From positions 1 through 64,000 of the forward strand of contig NZ_FWFD01000018.1 in the NCBI RefSeq assembly GCF_900163795.1: 64,000 nt of DNA, read 5' to 3'. The notes under the pieces are model-generated. The model saw only the letters and a program-made list of their open reading frames with translations. It made no database searches and was not told the DNA's origin. This DNA comes from Vagococcus fluvialis bH819 (GTDB lineage Bacteria > Bacillota > Bacilli > Lactobacillales > Vagococcaceae). A program made the position numbers and the translations under genes. The stretch's first letter is position 1. Every line of letters begins with the position of its first letter. This document shows positions 41,543 to 51,234 of the stretch, piece by piece.

Positions 41543-42637
41543 ATGTTTGGAATATTTGATATGTTTAAACCAGCTGAAACGTTTGTCATAGCTCATTCAG
41601 AAGAAATAAAACCAGCAACAATTAAAGAAGCGGGGCAATTAATTAATTATGTTATTGGTGTTAATAACGACTTGCTAGACCGTGGAAAAAGTGGCTGGTT
41701 AATCGTTAAAAAAACAGTCACTAAGAAAAAAATTGATACAGATATTTTTGCTATGCGTTTAGATTTACCGTTATTAGAAGATAACCCTTATTTTACTAAC
41801 TTATTAGAGCCTTTTTATCAAAGTAAACCAGTTGAATTTGATGAATCGCTATTATTAGAAATGGAAGAAACCGTTCAAGATGAAGGGAATGAGGTAGATG
41901 AAACACCCACTTTACCTAGTAATTTAGAGTCACTAGTTAAAAAAGGAACTGATGTTTTGGAGCAAGAGGAAACCCTTGTTCCAATAGAAATAACTGAAAG
42001 TTCAAATATATTGTCTGAAGAAAAAAATTTAGAGTATGAACAAGAAATTGAGCGATTGAAATTAGAGTTAGAAGCTAAAAATGATTTACTGGCTAAACAA
42101 GTCCAAAAAGAAAAGGAAATTGTTGAATTTCAGAAAGTTGTACAAGTAGAAAATACTAAAGATATACCTGTTTCAAACGAATTTCCGGATATTGTAGGTT
42201 CAGCTTTACAGTCAAGATTAACTCAGTTAGAACAAGAAATTAAACAAAGAGATACTCGCTCACATATAAAAGAATCAATTGTTAATGATTTTCAAGATAA
42301 GAAAAAGAAAGCGATAGAAAATAAATTAATTGAGTTAGAAATTGAGAAAAATGTAAAACTTGAGAAACCAAAAGCTGATTATGAGCTGCTGGTAAAACAA
42401 ATAGTTGATGAACACAATCAAATTAAAGAAAAAGAAATGAAGAATATTACAGATTATTATGAAAAAGAGTGTCAAATTAAAATAAAAAATGAAACTGAAA
42501 AACATTCTGAAGAATTAGCGAATTACTTAAATGAACGAAAAAATGAGTTACTAAATTGGCAAAAATCTTTTAATAATGATATTGAGTCGCAATTAGGTAG
42601 TATGTATTATGTGTTCCAATTACCAGTTGAAGAATAG
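41543..42637 (+). CDS. Large coiled-coil transfer protein
   Basis: A 364-residue cytoplasmic protein with AAGAAGGG upstream. Residues 1-100 are a small folded region (MFGIFDMFKPAETFVIAHSEEIKPATIKEAGQLINYVIGV ... GKSGWLIVKKTVTKKKID). The rest is a long charged coiled coil (ERLKLELEAKNDLLAKQVQKEKEIVEFQKVV; NLIELEIEKNVKLEKPKADYELLVKQIVDEHNQIKEKEMKNI). No known enzyme motif. It resembles in plan the scaffold or regulator proteins upstream of coupling-protein genes. Family not recognised. Confidence 0.55.
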   Translation: MFGIFDMFKPAETFVIAHSEEIKPATIKEAGQLINYVIGVNNDLLDRGKSGWLIVKKTVTKKKIDTDIFAMRLDLPLLEDNPYFTNLLEPFYQSKPVEFDESLLLEMEETVQDEGNEVDETPTLPSNLESLVKKGTDVLEQEETLVPIEITESSNILSEEKNLEYEQEIERLKLELEAKNDLLAKQVQKEKEIVEFQKVVQVENTKDIPVSNEFPDIVGSALQSRLTQLEQEIKQRDTRSHIKESIVNDFQDKKKKAIENKLIELEIEKNVKLEKPKADYELLVKQIVDEHNQIKEKEMKNITDYYEKECQIKIKNETEKHSEELANYLNERKNELLNWQKSFNNDIESQLGSMYYVFQLPVEE

Positions 42638-42673
42638 CTTTAAAAGAAATAAAAATAAGCTAGGAGGGATTCA

Positions 42674-43159
42674 TTGGAACAGCAAGAAATGGTCCACCGT
42701 TGCGTTATGACAGGTACTAAAACGTTTGGCAAGACGATTGAGGTTCTTCTTTATTTATCAATGGAAGGATTAACCAATTTAAAAGATAGTCAATTTCCAA
42801 TGCACGGTGAAACAAATTTATATAAATTAATGAGTAGAAGTGATCCTCTCACTTCTGCTTTTTTAAATGAAAAAGTAGATTTTAACCAGTTGAAAGAGCA
42901 GTTAAACAATCAAGGGTTACCTTTTTCTTTTAGAGAAACAAAAGAAGGAACAGAGTTATTCTTTAGAGTTAAAGACCAAGAATTAGCTAAAAAAGCATTA
43001 GAACGGGTTATATTAGATATAAAAAAATCGCCCAAAAGTATTCTAAAAAAACCTGGTTCAATGACTTTTGATGAAAAAGTAGCCTATGTGAAGCAATCTA
43101 ATGCTTATAAAGGAAATATCTACACGACTAGAGCATTAAATAAAGGACGTGGTATTTAA
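42674..43159 (+). CDS. PcfB-like protein (DUF3801)
   Basis: A 161-residue protein starting at TTG 42674 behind GGAGGG. The order MVHRCVMTGTKTFGKTIEVLLYLSMEGLTN ... GETNLYKLMSRSDPLTSAFLN ... LPFSFRETKEGTELFFRVKDQELAKKALERVILDI is that of PcfB/DUF3801 proteins, which in pCF10 neighbour and assist the coupling protein PcfC. The stop overlaps the start of the virD4 gene (TAATG), in agreement with a shared role. It is probably a cytoplasmic adaptor between DNA-protein cargo and the coupling protein. Confidence 0.75.
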   Translation: MEQQEMVHRCVMTGTKTFGKTIEVLLYLSMEGLTNLKDSQFPMHGETNLYKLMSRSDPLTSAFLNEKVDFNQLKEQLNNQGLPFSFRETKEGTELFFRVKDQELAKKALERVILDIKKSPKSILKKPGSMTFDEKVAYVKQSNAYKGNIYTTRALNKGRGI

Positions 43160-44967
43160 TGCAAATACATAAAAAAGAGTTTAAACCCTATCTATATAGA
43201 GGTTTATTACTTGCTTATATTGGTTATTGTTGTGGCAATTTTTGGATGGTTCTTCCAGGTTATGACCTGTACTCAAAAACTCATAATCTAATGACTAAAG
43301 ACTTGAACGGAATTATATTAGATAATTCTGTTCAAGTTTTTTTATTACCATCAGTAGTAGGGCTATATTTAGGTGTTCTAGCTTTTCTAGTTAGCCTTAT
43401 TTTTTACACCATAGATAATGATAAAGGTGTTTACCGAAATGGAGAGGAACATGGTTCTGCAAGATTTGCGAAAGTGGAAGAGATAGAAAAATTTTCAGAT
43501 GAAAAGCCTGAAAATAATATTATTCTTACTAGAAATAGTCGAATGGGCTTAGATAATAAGCGAATACCTTATGAGCATCAAAAAAATAAGAATGCGGTTG
43601 TATTTGGTGGTCCAGGTTCAGGTAAAACATTTACATTTATTAAACCTAATATTATGCAGTTGAATTCAAGTTTCTTAACGATTGATCCTAAAGGCTTATT
43701 AATACGAGAAATGGGTCAGTTATTAGAAGATGCTGGATATAAAATCAAGATTTTTGACCTAAATAATCTATTAAATAGTGATATGTTTAACGTATTTTCT
43801 TATATAAAAACTGAGTTAGATATTGACCGAGTATTAGAAGCTATTACTGAAGGGACAAAAAAGAAAGAAAATAATAGTGGCGACGATTTTTGGAGACAAG
43901 CTGAAGGTTTGTTAATTCGAGCATTTATAGGTTTCTTATGGTACGACGGACAAGATAATAACTATCTACCTCATTTGGGTATGATTGGTGATATGTTGCG
44001 ATTAACTGAGAGAAAAGAGAAAGATACACCTAGTCCAGTTGAAGAGTGGTTTGAAGAATTAAATAGAAAACATCCTGATAATTATGCCTATAAACAGTGG
44101 ACTTTGTTTAATGATTTATATAATGGTGAGACTCGTATGAGTGTTTTAGCAATTGCAGCTGGTCGTTATTCAATCTTTGACCATACGCAAGTAGTTGATA
44201 TGATTCGCTACGATACGATGGATATTGAGTCATGGATAGATGAAAAAACGGCTGTATTTGTTACTATACCTGAGACAAATGATGCTTATAACTTTTTAGC
44301 GTCAATCTTTATTTCAACTGCCATGGAAACTCTTAGAAAAACCAAAGATGATATTTTAACAGGCCTTGTTGATTTCAGAGAAACTCATCATTTCAGATTT
44401 TATTTAGATGAAATTGCCAACGTTGGACGTATTCCGAATGTTGACAAAGCCCTGGCAACGTTTAGAAGTAGGGACTTATCTCTTGTGTTAGTTCTACAAG
44501 CATTAGATCAGTTAAAAACAATGTATCCAAAAGGTTGGGCGACGTTGATAAATACCTGTGATACGCTTCTTTTTCTTGGTGGTGACGAAAAGGAAACAAC
44601 TGAATACTTATCAAAACGTGCTGGTAAACAAACCATTTCTGTTAGGAAAAATAGCCATAATAAAGGTAGAAATGGTGGCGGTTCAGAAAGTCGAGATACT
44701 ATTGGCCGTGATTTATTGACTCCTGATGAAATAGGCCGAATTAATGGGAATGAAGCCTTACTGTATATCTCAGGACAGTTTGTATTTAAAGATGAAAAGT
44801 ATGTTGTAAGTGACCATGAATACGCTGATTTACTTGCTAACAACCCAGGTGATGAACGTTGGTATCGTTATAAGCGTTATAAAAATGATGTTGAAAAATT
44901 ATTAGATCAGGTTAAAAAAGAAAATGTGGTTAATCATGGAGTTGTTTCTGATGATATTGCTGCATAA
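43159..44967 (+). CDS. virD4: VirD4/TraG-type coupling protein
   Basis: A 602-residue coupling ATPase. Two N-terminal membrane spans (YRGLLLAYIGYCCGNFWMVL and VVGLYLGVLAFLVSLIFYTI) are followed by the ATPase with Walker A GGPGSGKTF near residue 151 and Walker B FYLDEIANVG near 414; LVLVLQALDQL follows as in PcfC/TcpA/VirD4. It delivers the relaxase-bound strand to the channel. It starts with an ATG overlapping the PcfB-like stop. The C-terminus (residues 560-602) is charged and may choose substrates. Confidence 0.93.
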   Translation: MQIHKKEFKPYLYRGLLLAYIGYCCGNFWMVLPGYDLYSKTHNLMTKDLNGIILDNSVQVFLLPSVVGLYLGVLAFLVSLIFYTIDNDKGVYRNGEEHGSARFAKVEEIEKFSDEKPENNIILTRNSRMGLDNKRIPYEHQKNKNAVVFGGPGSGKTFTFIKPNIMQLNSSFLTIDPKGLLIREMGQLLEDAGYKIKIFDLNNLLNSDMFNVFSYIKTELDIDRVLEAITEGTKKKENNSGDDFWRQAEGLLIRAFIGFLWYDGQDNNYLPHLGMIGDMLRLTERKEKDTPSPVEEWFEELNRKHPDNYAYKQWTLFNDLYNGETRMSVLAIAAGRYSIFDHTQVVDMIRYDTMDIESWIDEKTAVFVTIPETNDAYNFLASIFISTAMETLRKTKDDILTGLVDFRETHHFRFYLDEIANVGRIPNVDKALATFRSRDLSLVLVLQALDQLKTMYPKGWATLINTCDTLLFLGGDEKETTEYLSKRAGKQTISVRKNSHNKGRNGGGSESRDTIGRDLLTPDEIGRINGNEALLYISGQFVFKDEKYVVSDHEYADLLANNPGDERWYRYKRYKNDVEKLLDQVKKENVVNHGVVSDDIAA

Positions 44968-44983
44968 ATAAAGGAGAATTTTT

Positions 44984-45142
44984 ATGTTTGTATTTGTACT
45001 ACTAATCATTTGGTCCTTTTGCCTTTCTTGTTTATTTAAGGAGGTGATTCCTCGAGTTTATATTTATCTAGCATTAGTCTTTACCATTGTGGCAACTTAT
45101 TTTTATATTCAATCTAATTTTTACTACGTTATTTTAAGTTAG
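44984..45142 (+). CDS. 52-residue membrane protein
   Basis: ATG 44984 with AAGGAGAA eight bases upstream. Two hydrophobic spans (FVFVLLIIWSFCLSCLF and VYIYLALVFTIVATYFYI) joined by KEVIPR. It is placed between the coupling protein gene and the large primase-like gene with tight spacing, so it is probably a real small subunit or immunity-type protein of the transfer operon. No family is recognised. Confidence 0.6.
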   Translation: MFVFVLLIIWSFCLSCLFKEVIPRVYIYLALVFTIVATYFYIQSNFYYVILS

Positions 45143-45158
45143 GAGGTATCTAGTTAGT

Positions 45159-48100
45159 ATGGGACAAACGCATAAAGAAAGAGTAAAATCTCTTGAAATC
45201 GCTCAAAATGTAGATATTTTATCAGTTGCAGATGCACTTGGTATGGGGCTTGAACGGTCAGGACGAACGTATCAATGGTCAAAACATGACAGTCTGAAAA
45301 TCACACCGAGTAAAAATAGTTTTTACTGGAACTCTCGCTCAAAAGGTGGGGGTTCTATTCAGTTAGTAATGGCAGTTAATGAGTGTTCCTATAAGGAAGC
45401 TATTAAATTCATTAATGAAAATGAACTAAGTGAGTTTAAAGACCAGGTATTAGCACCTGAAAAACCTTTTGTTTACTTTCTTAAAGAGGATAAAGATTTA
45501 TCTAAAACAAAAGACTATTTAATAAACGAACGTCAACTGTCGAAAGAGACAGTTGATTTTTTTATTGAAAAAAACGTGATAACGCAAGGAAAATACAAAG
45601 ATAAGATTAATAACCATGAAGAAACAGCAATTGTTTTTAAACATACTGATTTAACGGGTACAGTCAAAGGGATGTCTTATCAAGGGATAGATGCTTTTCC
45701 GGAGATTCACGGAGACAGAACACGTTTAAAACGTGTCTACGGTGACGGTTATTATGGGTTAAGCGTACCTATAGGTCATGTTCCAAAAGGAAAAGATATT
45801 TCTATTGATAATCCATTAAAAATAATTGCATTTGAAGCTCCAATTGATTTAATGAGCTACTACGAATTAAATAAAAACAACTTAAATAATGTTGTTTTAC
45901 TAGCTATGAATGGCTTTAAAAAAGGGACTTTATCCACTTATATTGCTAATTCACTGGGTTCAAATTTATCAGACGAAAAAAAACAAACTTTTCTTGAAGA
46001 TATGCAAAAGATGGCCAAAAAGAAAGTGCCATTTATTCAGCTGACTCTTGCGGTTGATAATGACAAAGCTGGCCATAATTTTATTAATGAATTTGGAATT
46101 GATTTCATAGATGTTCAAACCGATTTACCACCTATTAAGGAGGGGGTAGATAAATCAGACTGGAACGAAGTTTTAAAAGAGACTAAATCAGTTTTAAAAG
46201 GGGATATAGTGATGGATGAAGTACCACAATCACGTACAAGATTAGATATTTCAAAAGGCAAATTAGCAAGACTAGAGGGTGAATTTAATTCTAAGGTAGA
46301 ACAAGTTTACGTTCATGCAGCAAAAACGAATGGCCAACCAATGAATGATAAAAGAGGCGGATATCGCCACATTCATCAACAAGAAAAAAAGGAAGATGCA
46401 GTTTTTAACACCTTGAAAGAAATCAAGGAACAGAAAAAGCGTGTTGAAAAATTGGAACGTCAAGCGGAATTAAAGGAAATGGGGTTTAATCGACAAGGTG
46501 GCTTAAACATGATTGTTGAGAATATTCCACGTATTCAAGAAGAAATTGAGAAGTCTAAACGTGGAGAGTCACTTTTTAGCAAAACAACTATAAGGAAATA
46601 TGAAAAGAAATTAAATGATTTACTCATTACACAAGCCATTTCTAAAGTTTCAAATCCTCAATTGAAGGAATTGGTTGAGTCCGGAAAGGTCACTCAATGG
46701 AATAAGAACCCTACTATTCATTTTGTTGCTGGTTTAAGAAAAGTTGCTTTAGAGTTAAAACCAACTGGAGAACTTGACGTATCGGCAAAATTTCCTCCTA
46801 AAACTGATGAAGAGAAAAAAATTGTTTCTGAATTACTTCAAAAAGAAGTGTCATTAACTCAAGAAAAGGAGCAAAAAGCAGATATGAAAACTAATGAGGA
46901 ATTATCTGATTATTTTAAAGTCGAATTTAATGAGACTAACCCAATGAAAGGAATTGTTAGCCTTGAAGGTGAGATAGTAACCCTTGATTTAATTGAAAAA
47001 ATTAAACTGTTTGACCAATCAGCTACAAATGAACCAGGTTATTATAAATTCTTTTTTGATGAATTTAAGAATGGTGAAAAGGTCAGTCAATTGAGGATAG
47101 ATATTGGAGACGGAATAGGTAGAAATCAAAAATATTACCAACAATTAGAGGAAAAAGTAGTGACTTTTCCGAAAAAAGAGGTAGCTGAGAAGGACACTGA
47201 AACAAGCAAAAAAGAACATATAGTACCTAAAAAAGCTGATTCTATTGAAAAGGTAGATACAGAAAATGAAGTAATACCAGTATCAGCAACATCTACTGAA
47301 AATACAGAAATAGATGTTCCTGAAAATAAAAGTATGACCTATAATTTTTTAGTTTCTATTGAAGAAGGATTAAACGATACGCTTAATCAAATGGCATTAA
47401 CTGATTCCCCTACCCAAAATTATTTAACAGAAACAGAAGTTAAGCAATTGTTATCGACTCATTTAGATAAGGTAGAACACTTGATACAACATTTTTCTGA
47501 TTCTGCTAATCAACTAGAGAACCCCACTAAAGAACAAACTGAACGCATACAAAAAGGCTTACGAGATACGATTAAAGAGGTATCTAATCAATTTAAAGAA
47601 GCGTTAAAAGAATCTCTGACGCATAAGAAGAATGAAATTATTACCTTTCCTAAACGAAAAGCGGATGAGATTCGCCAACATATATCGACTGCTTTTAGAA
47701 GTCGATTGTTAAAAATCAATCAATCAATTCAAGCGTTTGTTGATAAGGTTGATCAAAAATATAAGGATACTGAAAAACTTTATCCTGATGAAAAATTGGA
47801 AAATCCAATTACTGAAGGCGGAGATATTTCACCCGATGTCACACCATTAGAAAAAAATAGTGACACTATTTTGATTAAAGATACTTTAGAAAAAGAGCTT
47901 GTTCCTAGTGAAGATATGATTCAACTAGGACGAAACTATTCTTCTTTACTTGCCGAAATGGACGATTTAAAAGAACAAATTAGTCAATCAATCAGTCAAA
48001 ATCCTTTATTAGATGTGTCAAATTTACAACAAAAACTAAAAATTAATCAGGACAGTATCAAAGAAGTTGGAGAGAAATTAAATAAGCTGCGACTACCAAT

Positions 48101-49316
48101 TAACCCCGATAAAACAATGACTAGCAATATAGATACTGTAGCAAAGTTATCTATCCTAGTCGCACAAAGAGATAGTCTGTTAGCCGAAAGAGACCAATGG
48201 GTGAGCCACCCTGATTTTCTTAATCAGAAAATAGAATCAACTAATTTAGAATCACCACTAAATCAATTTAAGAAATGTGACGCTCAAATTATAGCGATTG
48301 ATAAGCTAATAGTTGAGCTACAAAATGGAAAAGAAGTTAATTCATCTGAGTTTTTACAAACGGCACGAGTAGAGCAATTAGTTACAAAAGAGGTTATCAA
48401 TAAGCCTGTAACGGAGCAAATTCATGCAGAGACTAAAGACATTAAACGTGAGGAAGTTTTAACAGATAGTGATATTAAAAAACTGACAGATACTGTTAAA
48501 GACCAAAGAATGATGTTACTAAATCCTGATGTATTTAAAAAATATTTAGACTCAACAACTAAGTTACATTCTTATTCACCTAAAAATATTCAGTTGATTG
48601 TGAGCCAATTTCCTGAAGCAACACAAGTTGCTAGTGAGAATAAATGGAAGCAACTTGGCTATGAATTAACAGCTGATGCTAAACCTATTCATGTTTATGC
48701 TCCAGTTGTTTCAGAGGGAGAAGTAGATAAAAAAGGAGACATTCAATTTTACTTGAAACCAGTTTATGACGTAAGCCAAACGACTGGAAAAGAAAATTTT
48801 CAGTCATTTCAACTGAATGAAAATGACAAGGAACAAGTATCGAAGGTCATTTATGGTTTAACAGATAACGTGACCAATAAGGAGCTGGTTAATCAAATAC
48901 CAGTTAATTCTATTGGTAAAAACTTTAATGAAATCATGAAGAGTTACATTGATTTAACGGTAGAACAATCATTAAAAACGACCTCACAAGGTCTACAAAG
49001 ACAGTTTGAAGTTAACGCAATATCTTATGTAATTGCCAATCATTTAGGCTTAGAGAGCGAAAAAATGTACTCACTAGAAGAATTAAAGCAGTTCAATACA
49101 AGTCCTAATTCAATGAAAAATTTAGACAACTCACTTATAACTATCTCCAAGCATTCAGATAAATTAGTTCAATCTATCAATCAGAAAGTGAATGGTAAAG
49201 CTCAACAAAAAAATAAATTTGAGGAACGAGTTGCTGAAGGTCAGGCAATGAATAAACAAGTTGAATGTAGTCGTCCAACACAAGAACAGGAACAAAAACA
49301 ATCACTAAGACGTTAA
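45159..49316 (+). CDS. LtrC-like primase/Toprim protein with C-terminal ArdC-like domain
   Basis: A 1385-residue multidomain protein. Residues about 1-90 resemble a zinc-free CHC2-type primase start (LSVADALGMGLERSGRTYQWSKHDSLKITPSKNSFYWNSRSKGGGSIQLV), followed by a DUF3991/Toprim region (residues 220-345: IIAFEAPIDLMSYYEL, LAVDNDKAGHNF). A long charged linker and coiled coil spans 370-1110. The end (about 1120-1260) is an ArdC N-domain-like fold (KLHSYSPKNIQLIVSQFPEATQVASENKWKQLGY ... VYAPVVSE ... FYLKPVYDVSQT) that binds single-stranded DNA in anti-restriction proteins. The likely role is priming and protecting the transferred strand in the recipient. The last part lacks the HExxH present in the neighbouring gene. 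Confidence 0.82.
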   Translation: MGQTHKERVKSLEIAQNVDILSVADALGMGLERSGRTYQWSKHDSLKITPSKNSFYWNSRSKGGGSIQLVMAVNECSYKEAIKFINENELSEFKDQVLAPEKPFVYFLKEDKDLSKTKDYLINERQLSKETVDFFIEKNVITQGKYKDKINNHEETAIVFKHTDLTGTVKGMSYQGIDAFPEIHGDRTRLKRVYGDGYYGLSVPIGHVPKGKDISIDNPLKIIAFEAPIDLMSYYELNKNNLNNVVLLAMNGFKKGTLSTYIANSLGSNLSDEKKQTFLEDMQKMAKKKVPFIQLTLAVDNDKAGHNFINEFGIDFIDVQTDLPPIKEGVDKSDWNEVLKETKSVLKGDIVMDEVPQSRTRLDISKGKLARLEGEFNSKVEQVYVHAAKTNGQPMNDKRGGYRHIHQQEKKEDAVFNTLKEIKEQKKRVEKLERQAELKEMGFNRQGGLNMIVENIPRIQEEIEKSKRGESLFSKTTIRKYEKKLNDLLITQAISKVSNPQLKELVESGKVTQWNKNPTIHFVAGLRKVALELKPTGELDVSAKFPPKTDEEKKIVSELLQKEVSLTQEKEQKADMKTNEELSDYFKVEFNETNPMKGIVSLEGEIVTLDLIEKIKLFDQSATNEPGYYKFFFDEFKNGEKVSQLRIDIGDGIGRNQKYYQQLEEKVVTFPKKEVAEKDTETSKKEHIVPKKADSIEKVDTENEVIPVSATSTENTEIDVPENKSMTYNFLVSIEEGLNDTLNQMALTDSPTQNYLTETEVKQLLSTHLDKVEHLIQHFSDSANQLENPTKEQTERIQKGLRDTIKEVSNQFKEALKESLTHKKNEIITFPKRKADEIRQHISTAFRSRLLKINQSIQAFVDKVDQKYKDTEKLYPDEKLENPITEGGDISPDVTPLEKNSDTILIKDTLEKELVPSEDMIQLGRNYSSLLAEMDDLKEQISQSISQNPLLDVSNLQQKLKINQDSIKEVGEKLNKLRLPINPDKTMTSNIDTVAKLSILVAQRDSLLAERDQWVSHPDFLNQKIESTNLESPLNQFKKCDAQIIAIDKLIVELQNGKEVNSSEFLQTARVEQLVTKEVINKPVTEQIHAETKDIKREEVLTDSDIKKLTDTVKDQRMMLLNPDVFKKYLDSTTKLHSYSPKNIQLIVSQFPEATQVASENKWKQLGYELTADAKPIHVYAPVVSEGEVDKKGDIQFYLKPVYDVSQTTGKENFQSFQLNENDKEQVSKVIYGLTDNVTNKELVNQIPVNSIGKNFNEIMKSYIDLTVEQSLKTTSQGLQRQFEVNAISYVIANHLGLESEKMYSLEELKQFNTSPNSMKNLDNSLITISKHSDKLVQSINQKVNGKAQQKNKFEERVAEGQAMNKQVECSRPTQEQEQKQSLRR

Positions 49317-49332
49317 ACAAAGGAGCTTACAC

Positions 49333-50400
49333 ATGGTAGAAAAATCTAAAATTAAAGAGAAACAACCTATTGATTCCTCACTATCAGAAATTATCAAAGC
49401 GAAAGATTATAAAAAACTATCACGTCATTTAGAAGATGGTATTGAAAAATATCTTCATAGTGACGACTACATTAATTACTTAAAGTTTATCTCACAATTT
49501 CATAAATATTCCTCCAAGAACGTGCAATTAATCTTGGAACAGAATCCTGATGCAAGCCGAGTGGCTGGTTTTCAGACGTGGAAAAAAATGGATAGATACG
49601 TAAAAAAAGGTTCGAAGGCTCTATTTATTTATGCTCCCTATACAGTTGATAAGAAAGATAAAGATGGAACTGTCATGGTCGATGATAATGGTACACCCTT
49701 AAAAAGTACCCGCTTTATGTTGAAGCCTGTATTCGATGTGAGTCAGACTGAAGGTGAAAAACCACTTCCTAAACAAGTTTATAATTTGACTGAGGAACTA
49801 GATGATCCTAAAAAATTTGTAGCTTACTACAATCTATTGAAAGACCTAAGTCCTGTCGATATTTCAATTGAACCAATTCAATCAAGAGCTAATGGTTACT
49901 ACAATGTAACGGATAAAAGAATTGTTGTTAAGGAAGGACTAGGCGAAGTCATGACGTTAAAAGTGATGATACATGAAATGGCTCATGCGATTTTACATGC
50001 TGATTCATCTGCTTTTTTTGGTGATAAGACGTATCGCAAACAAGAATTTGAAGCTGAATCTGTGGCTTATATTGTTAGTGACCACTTAGGATTTGATACG
50101 AGTGACTACTCATTTGGTTATCTTTCTTCATGGACTGATAGAGGAAATGAGCTATCAGATTTAACCGATTCTTTGGAAAAAATTACAAAGGAAGCTAGTA
50201 AATTAATTGAGTCAATTGATAAAACATTGACTCAAATTTACACTTTAAATGCTCCTGAAAATAAATTTGAGGAACGTGTAGCCATTGCTAGAAATTTGCC
50301 CGTCGCTATTCCTAGAGAGCCAAAAAAGGAGTACAGACAGGCTGAACCAACTCCAAAAAAGACGGTTGAGAACTCGCTTAATAGTAGAATGTCTCAATAA
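49333..50400 (+). CDS. ArdC-like protein with zinc metallopeptidase motif
   Basis: A 355-residue protein with AAAGGAGC upstream. The N-terminal half repeats the ArdC-type domain of the preceding gene (FHKYSSKNVQLILEQNPDASRVAGFQTWKKMDRYVKKGSKALFIYAPY ... FMLKPVFDVSQTEG). The second half has a gluzincin motif HEMAHAILH (residues about 213-221) with a downstream Glu in QEFEAESVAYIVSDHLG. ArdC proteins of broad-host-range plasmids protect incoming DNA from restriction in the recipient. It is therefore a candidate anti-restriction factor, and a paralogue of the end of the 1385-residue protein that kept the catalytic part. Confidence 0.8.
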   Translation: MVEKSKIKEKQPIDSSLSEIIKAKDYKKLSRHLEDGIEKYLHSDDYINYLKFISQFHKYSSKNVQLILEQNPDASRVAGFQTWKKMDRYVKKGSKALFIYAPYTVDKKDKDGTVMVDDNGTPLKSTRFMLKPVFDVSQTEGEKPLPKQVYNLTEELDDPKKFVAYYNLLKDLSPVDISIEPIQSRANGYYNVTDKRIVVKEGLGEVMTLKVMIHEMAHAILHADSSAFFGDKTYRKQEFEAESVAYIVSDHLGFDTSDYSFGYLSSWTDRGNELSDLTDSLEKITKEASKLIESIDKTLTQIYTLNAPENKFEERVAIARNLPVAIPREPKKEYRQAEPTPKKTVENSLNSRMSQ

Positions 50401-50423
50401 ATTTAATCAAAAAAGAGAGGGAT

Positions 50424-50705
50424 ATGTGTATGTTGCAGCTATCAGATGAAGCACGATTTATAATTATTCAACAATTTACAGATGAAACAGTTCCTAATGG
50501 AACTGTGATTCATCCAAAGAAAAAAGAAAAGAAAAAGGGTTCACTTACTAAAGAAATTCAACAATTAATTCATGATTACACTGAATTAGAAATTGAAATT
50601 GACCTTGCACCTTATGAAGAAGCTGAAAAATTTTTAAGAAAATTAGCAGTTGGTGAACCTTACAATGAGTTTATTAATTCACTACTCAGACCTTACATGA
50701 GTTAA
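50424..50705 (+). CDS. Small hypothetical transfer protein
   Basis: A 93-residue cytoplasmic protein (GAGAGGG before the ATG; a second ATG at 50430 is equally well placed). It is charged, with a Lys-rich stretch (HPKKKEKKKGSLTKEIQQLIHDYTELEIEIDLAPYEEAEKFLRKLAVG). No family recognised. It is the last gene before the oriT-like region. Confidence 0.55.
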   Translation: MCMLQLSDEARFIIIQQFTDETVPNGTVIHPKKKEKKKGSLTKEIQQLIHDYTELEIEIDLAPYEEAEKFLRKLAVGEPYNEFINSLLRPYMS

Positions 50706-50733
50706 AAGCAAAACAACCAAAAGAAGAAAAAAA

Positions 50734-50860
50734 GGGGATTGGGGAAACCCCAACTATTAAACAACCTCCACCGTGATTTTGGGTGGAGGTTGTTTAAATT
50801 TATGTCATTGGGGGACCAATGACTATGCTTGCAAGAGCAAAGTCTGACGCTTAGAGAAAG
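50734..50860. promoter_or_regulatory. oriT: Candidate origin of transfer (oriT)
   Basis: Three consecutive inverted repeats lie just upstream of mobC and the relaxase gene: TTGGGG-AAA-CCCCAA (50739-50753), a 14-bp stem AAACAACCTCCACC / GGTGGAGGTTGTTT (50759-50772 with 50782-50795), and GTCATTGG-GGGA-CCAATGAC (50804-50823). They are followed by TGCTTGCAAGAGCA and AAAGTCTGACGCTTAGAG. MOBP plasmids place oriT directly before mobC-relaxase and have stem-loops beside nic. I cannot point to the nick position. The second hairpin could also serve as a terminator. Confidence 0.65.
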
Positions 50861-50880
50861 ATTTGTAAAGGAGTAAATTC

Positions 50881-51234
50881 ATGGAACGTTATCGTCATAA
50901 GGAACAAAAAATAAGATTTACTGAAGACGAGTTTAATTACGTTTTATCAAAAATGGCAGATAGTAGAAAAAAAAAATTTCAACATTTTGCCCTTGATATG
51001 TTAATTCAAGGAGAAGTTTCTTTTGTTGATTACACGGAATTGAGAAGGTTAGTGTACGAAGTAAAAAAAATAGGAACTAATATTAATCAAATAGTAAGAC
51101 TAGCTAATCAATTTGATGATATTTCAGTTACTGATATAAAAATGCTAACACAAACATTATCAAATTTAACTGAACTAGTTGAAACTGAATTACAGAAGCA
51201 ACAAGAAAAACATAGTCTAAAGGATTGTGAGTAA
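50881..51234 (+). CDS. mobC: MobC-like relaxosome accessory protein
   Basis: A 117-residue protein with AAAGGAG upstream. It contains the MobC/bacterial mobilisation signature VYEVKKIGTNINQIVRLANQ (residues about 57-76) after an N-terminal ribbon-helix-helix-like region (RYRHKEQKIRFTEDEFNYVLSKM). Such proteins bind oriT and help the relaxase open the DNA at nic. Its stop codon is immediately followed by the relaxase ATG, so both are made together. Confidence 0.85.
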   Translation: MERYRHKEQKIRFTEDEFNYVLSKMADSRKKKFQHFALDMLIQGEVSFVDYTELRRLVYEVKKIGTNINQIVRLANQFDDISVTDIKMLTQTLSNLTELVETELQKQQEKHSLKDCE

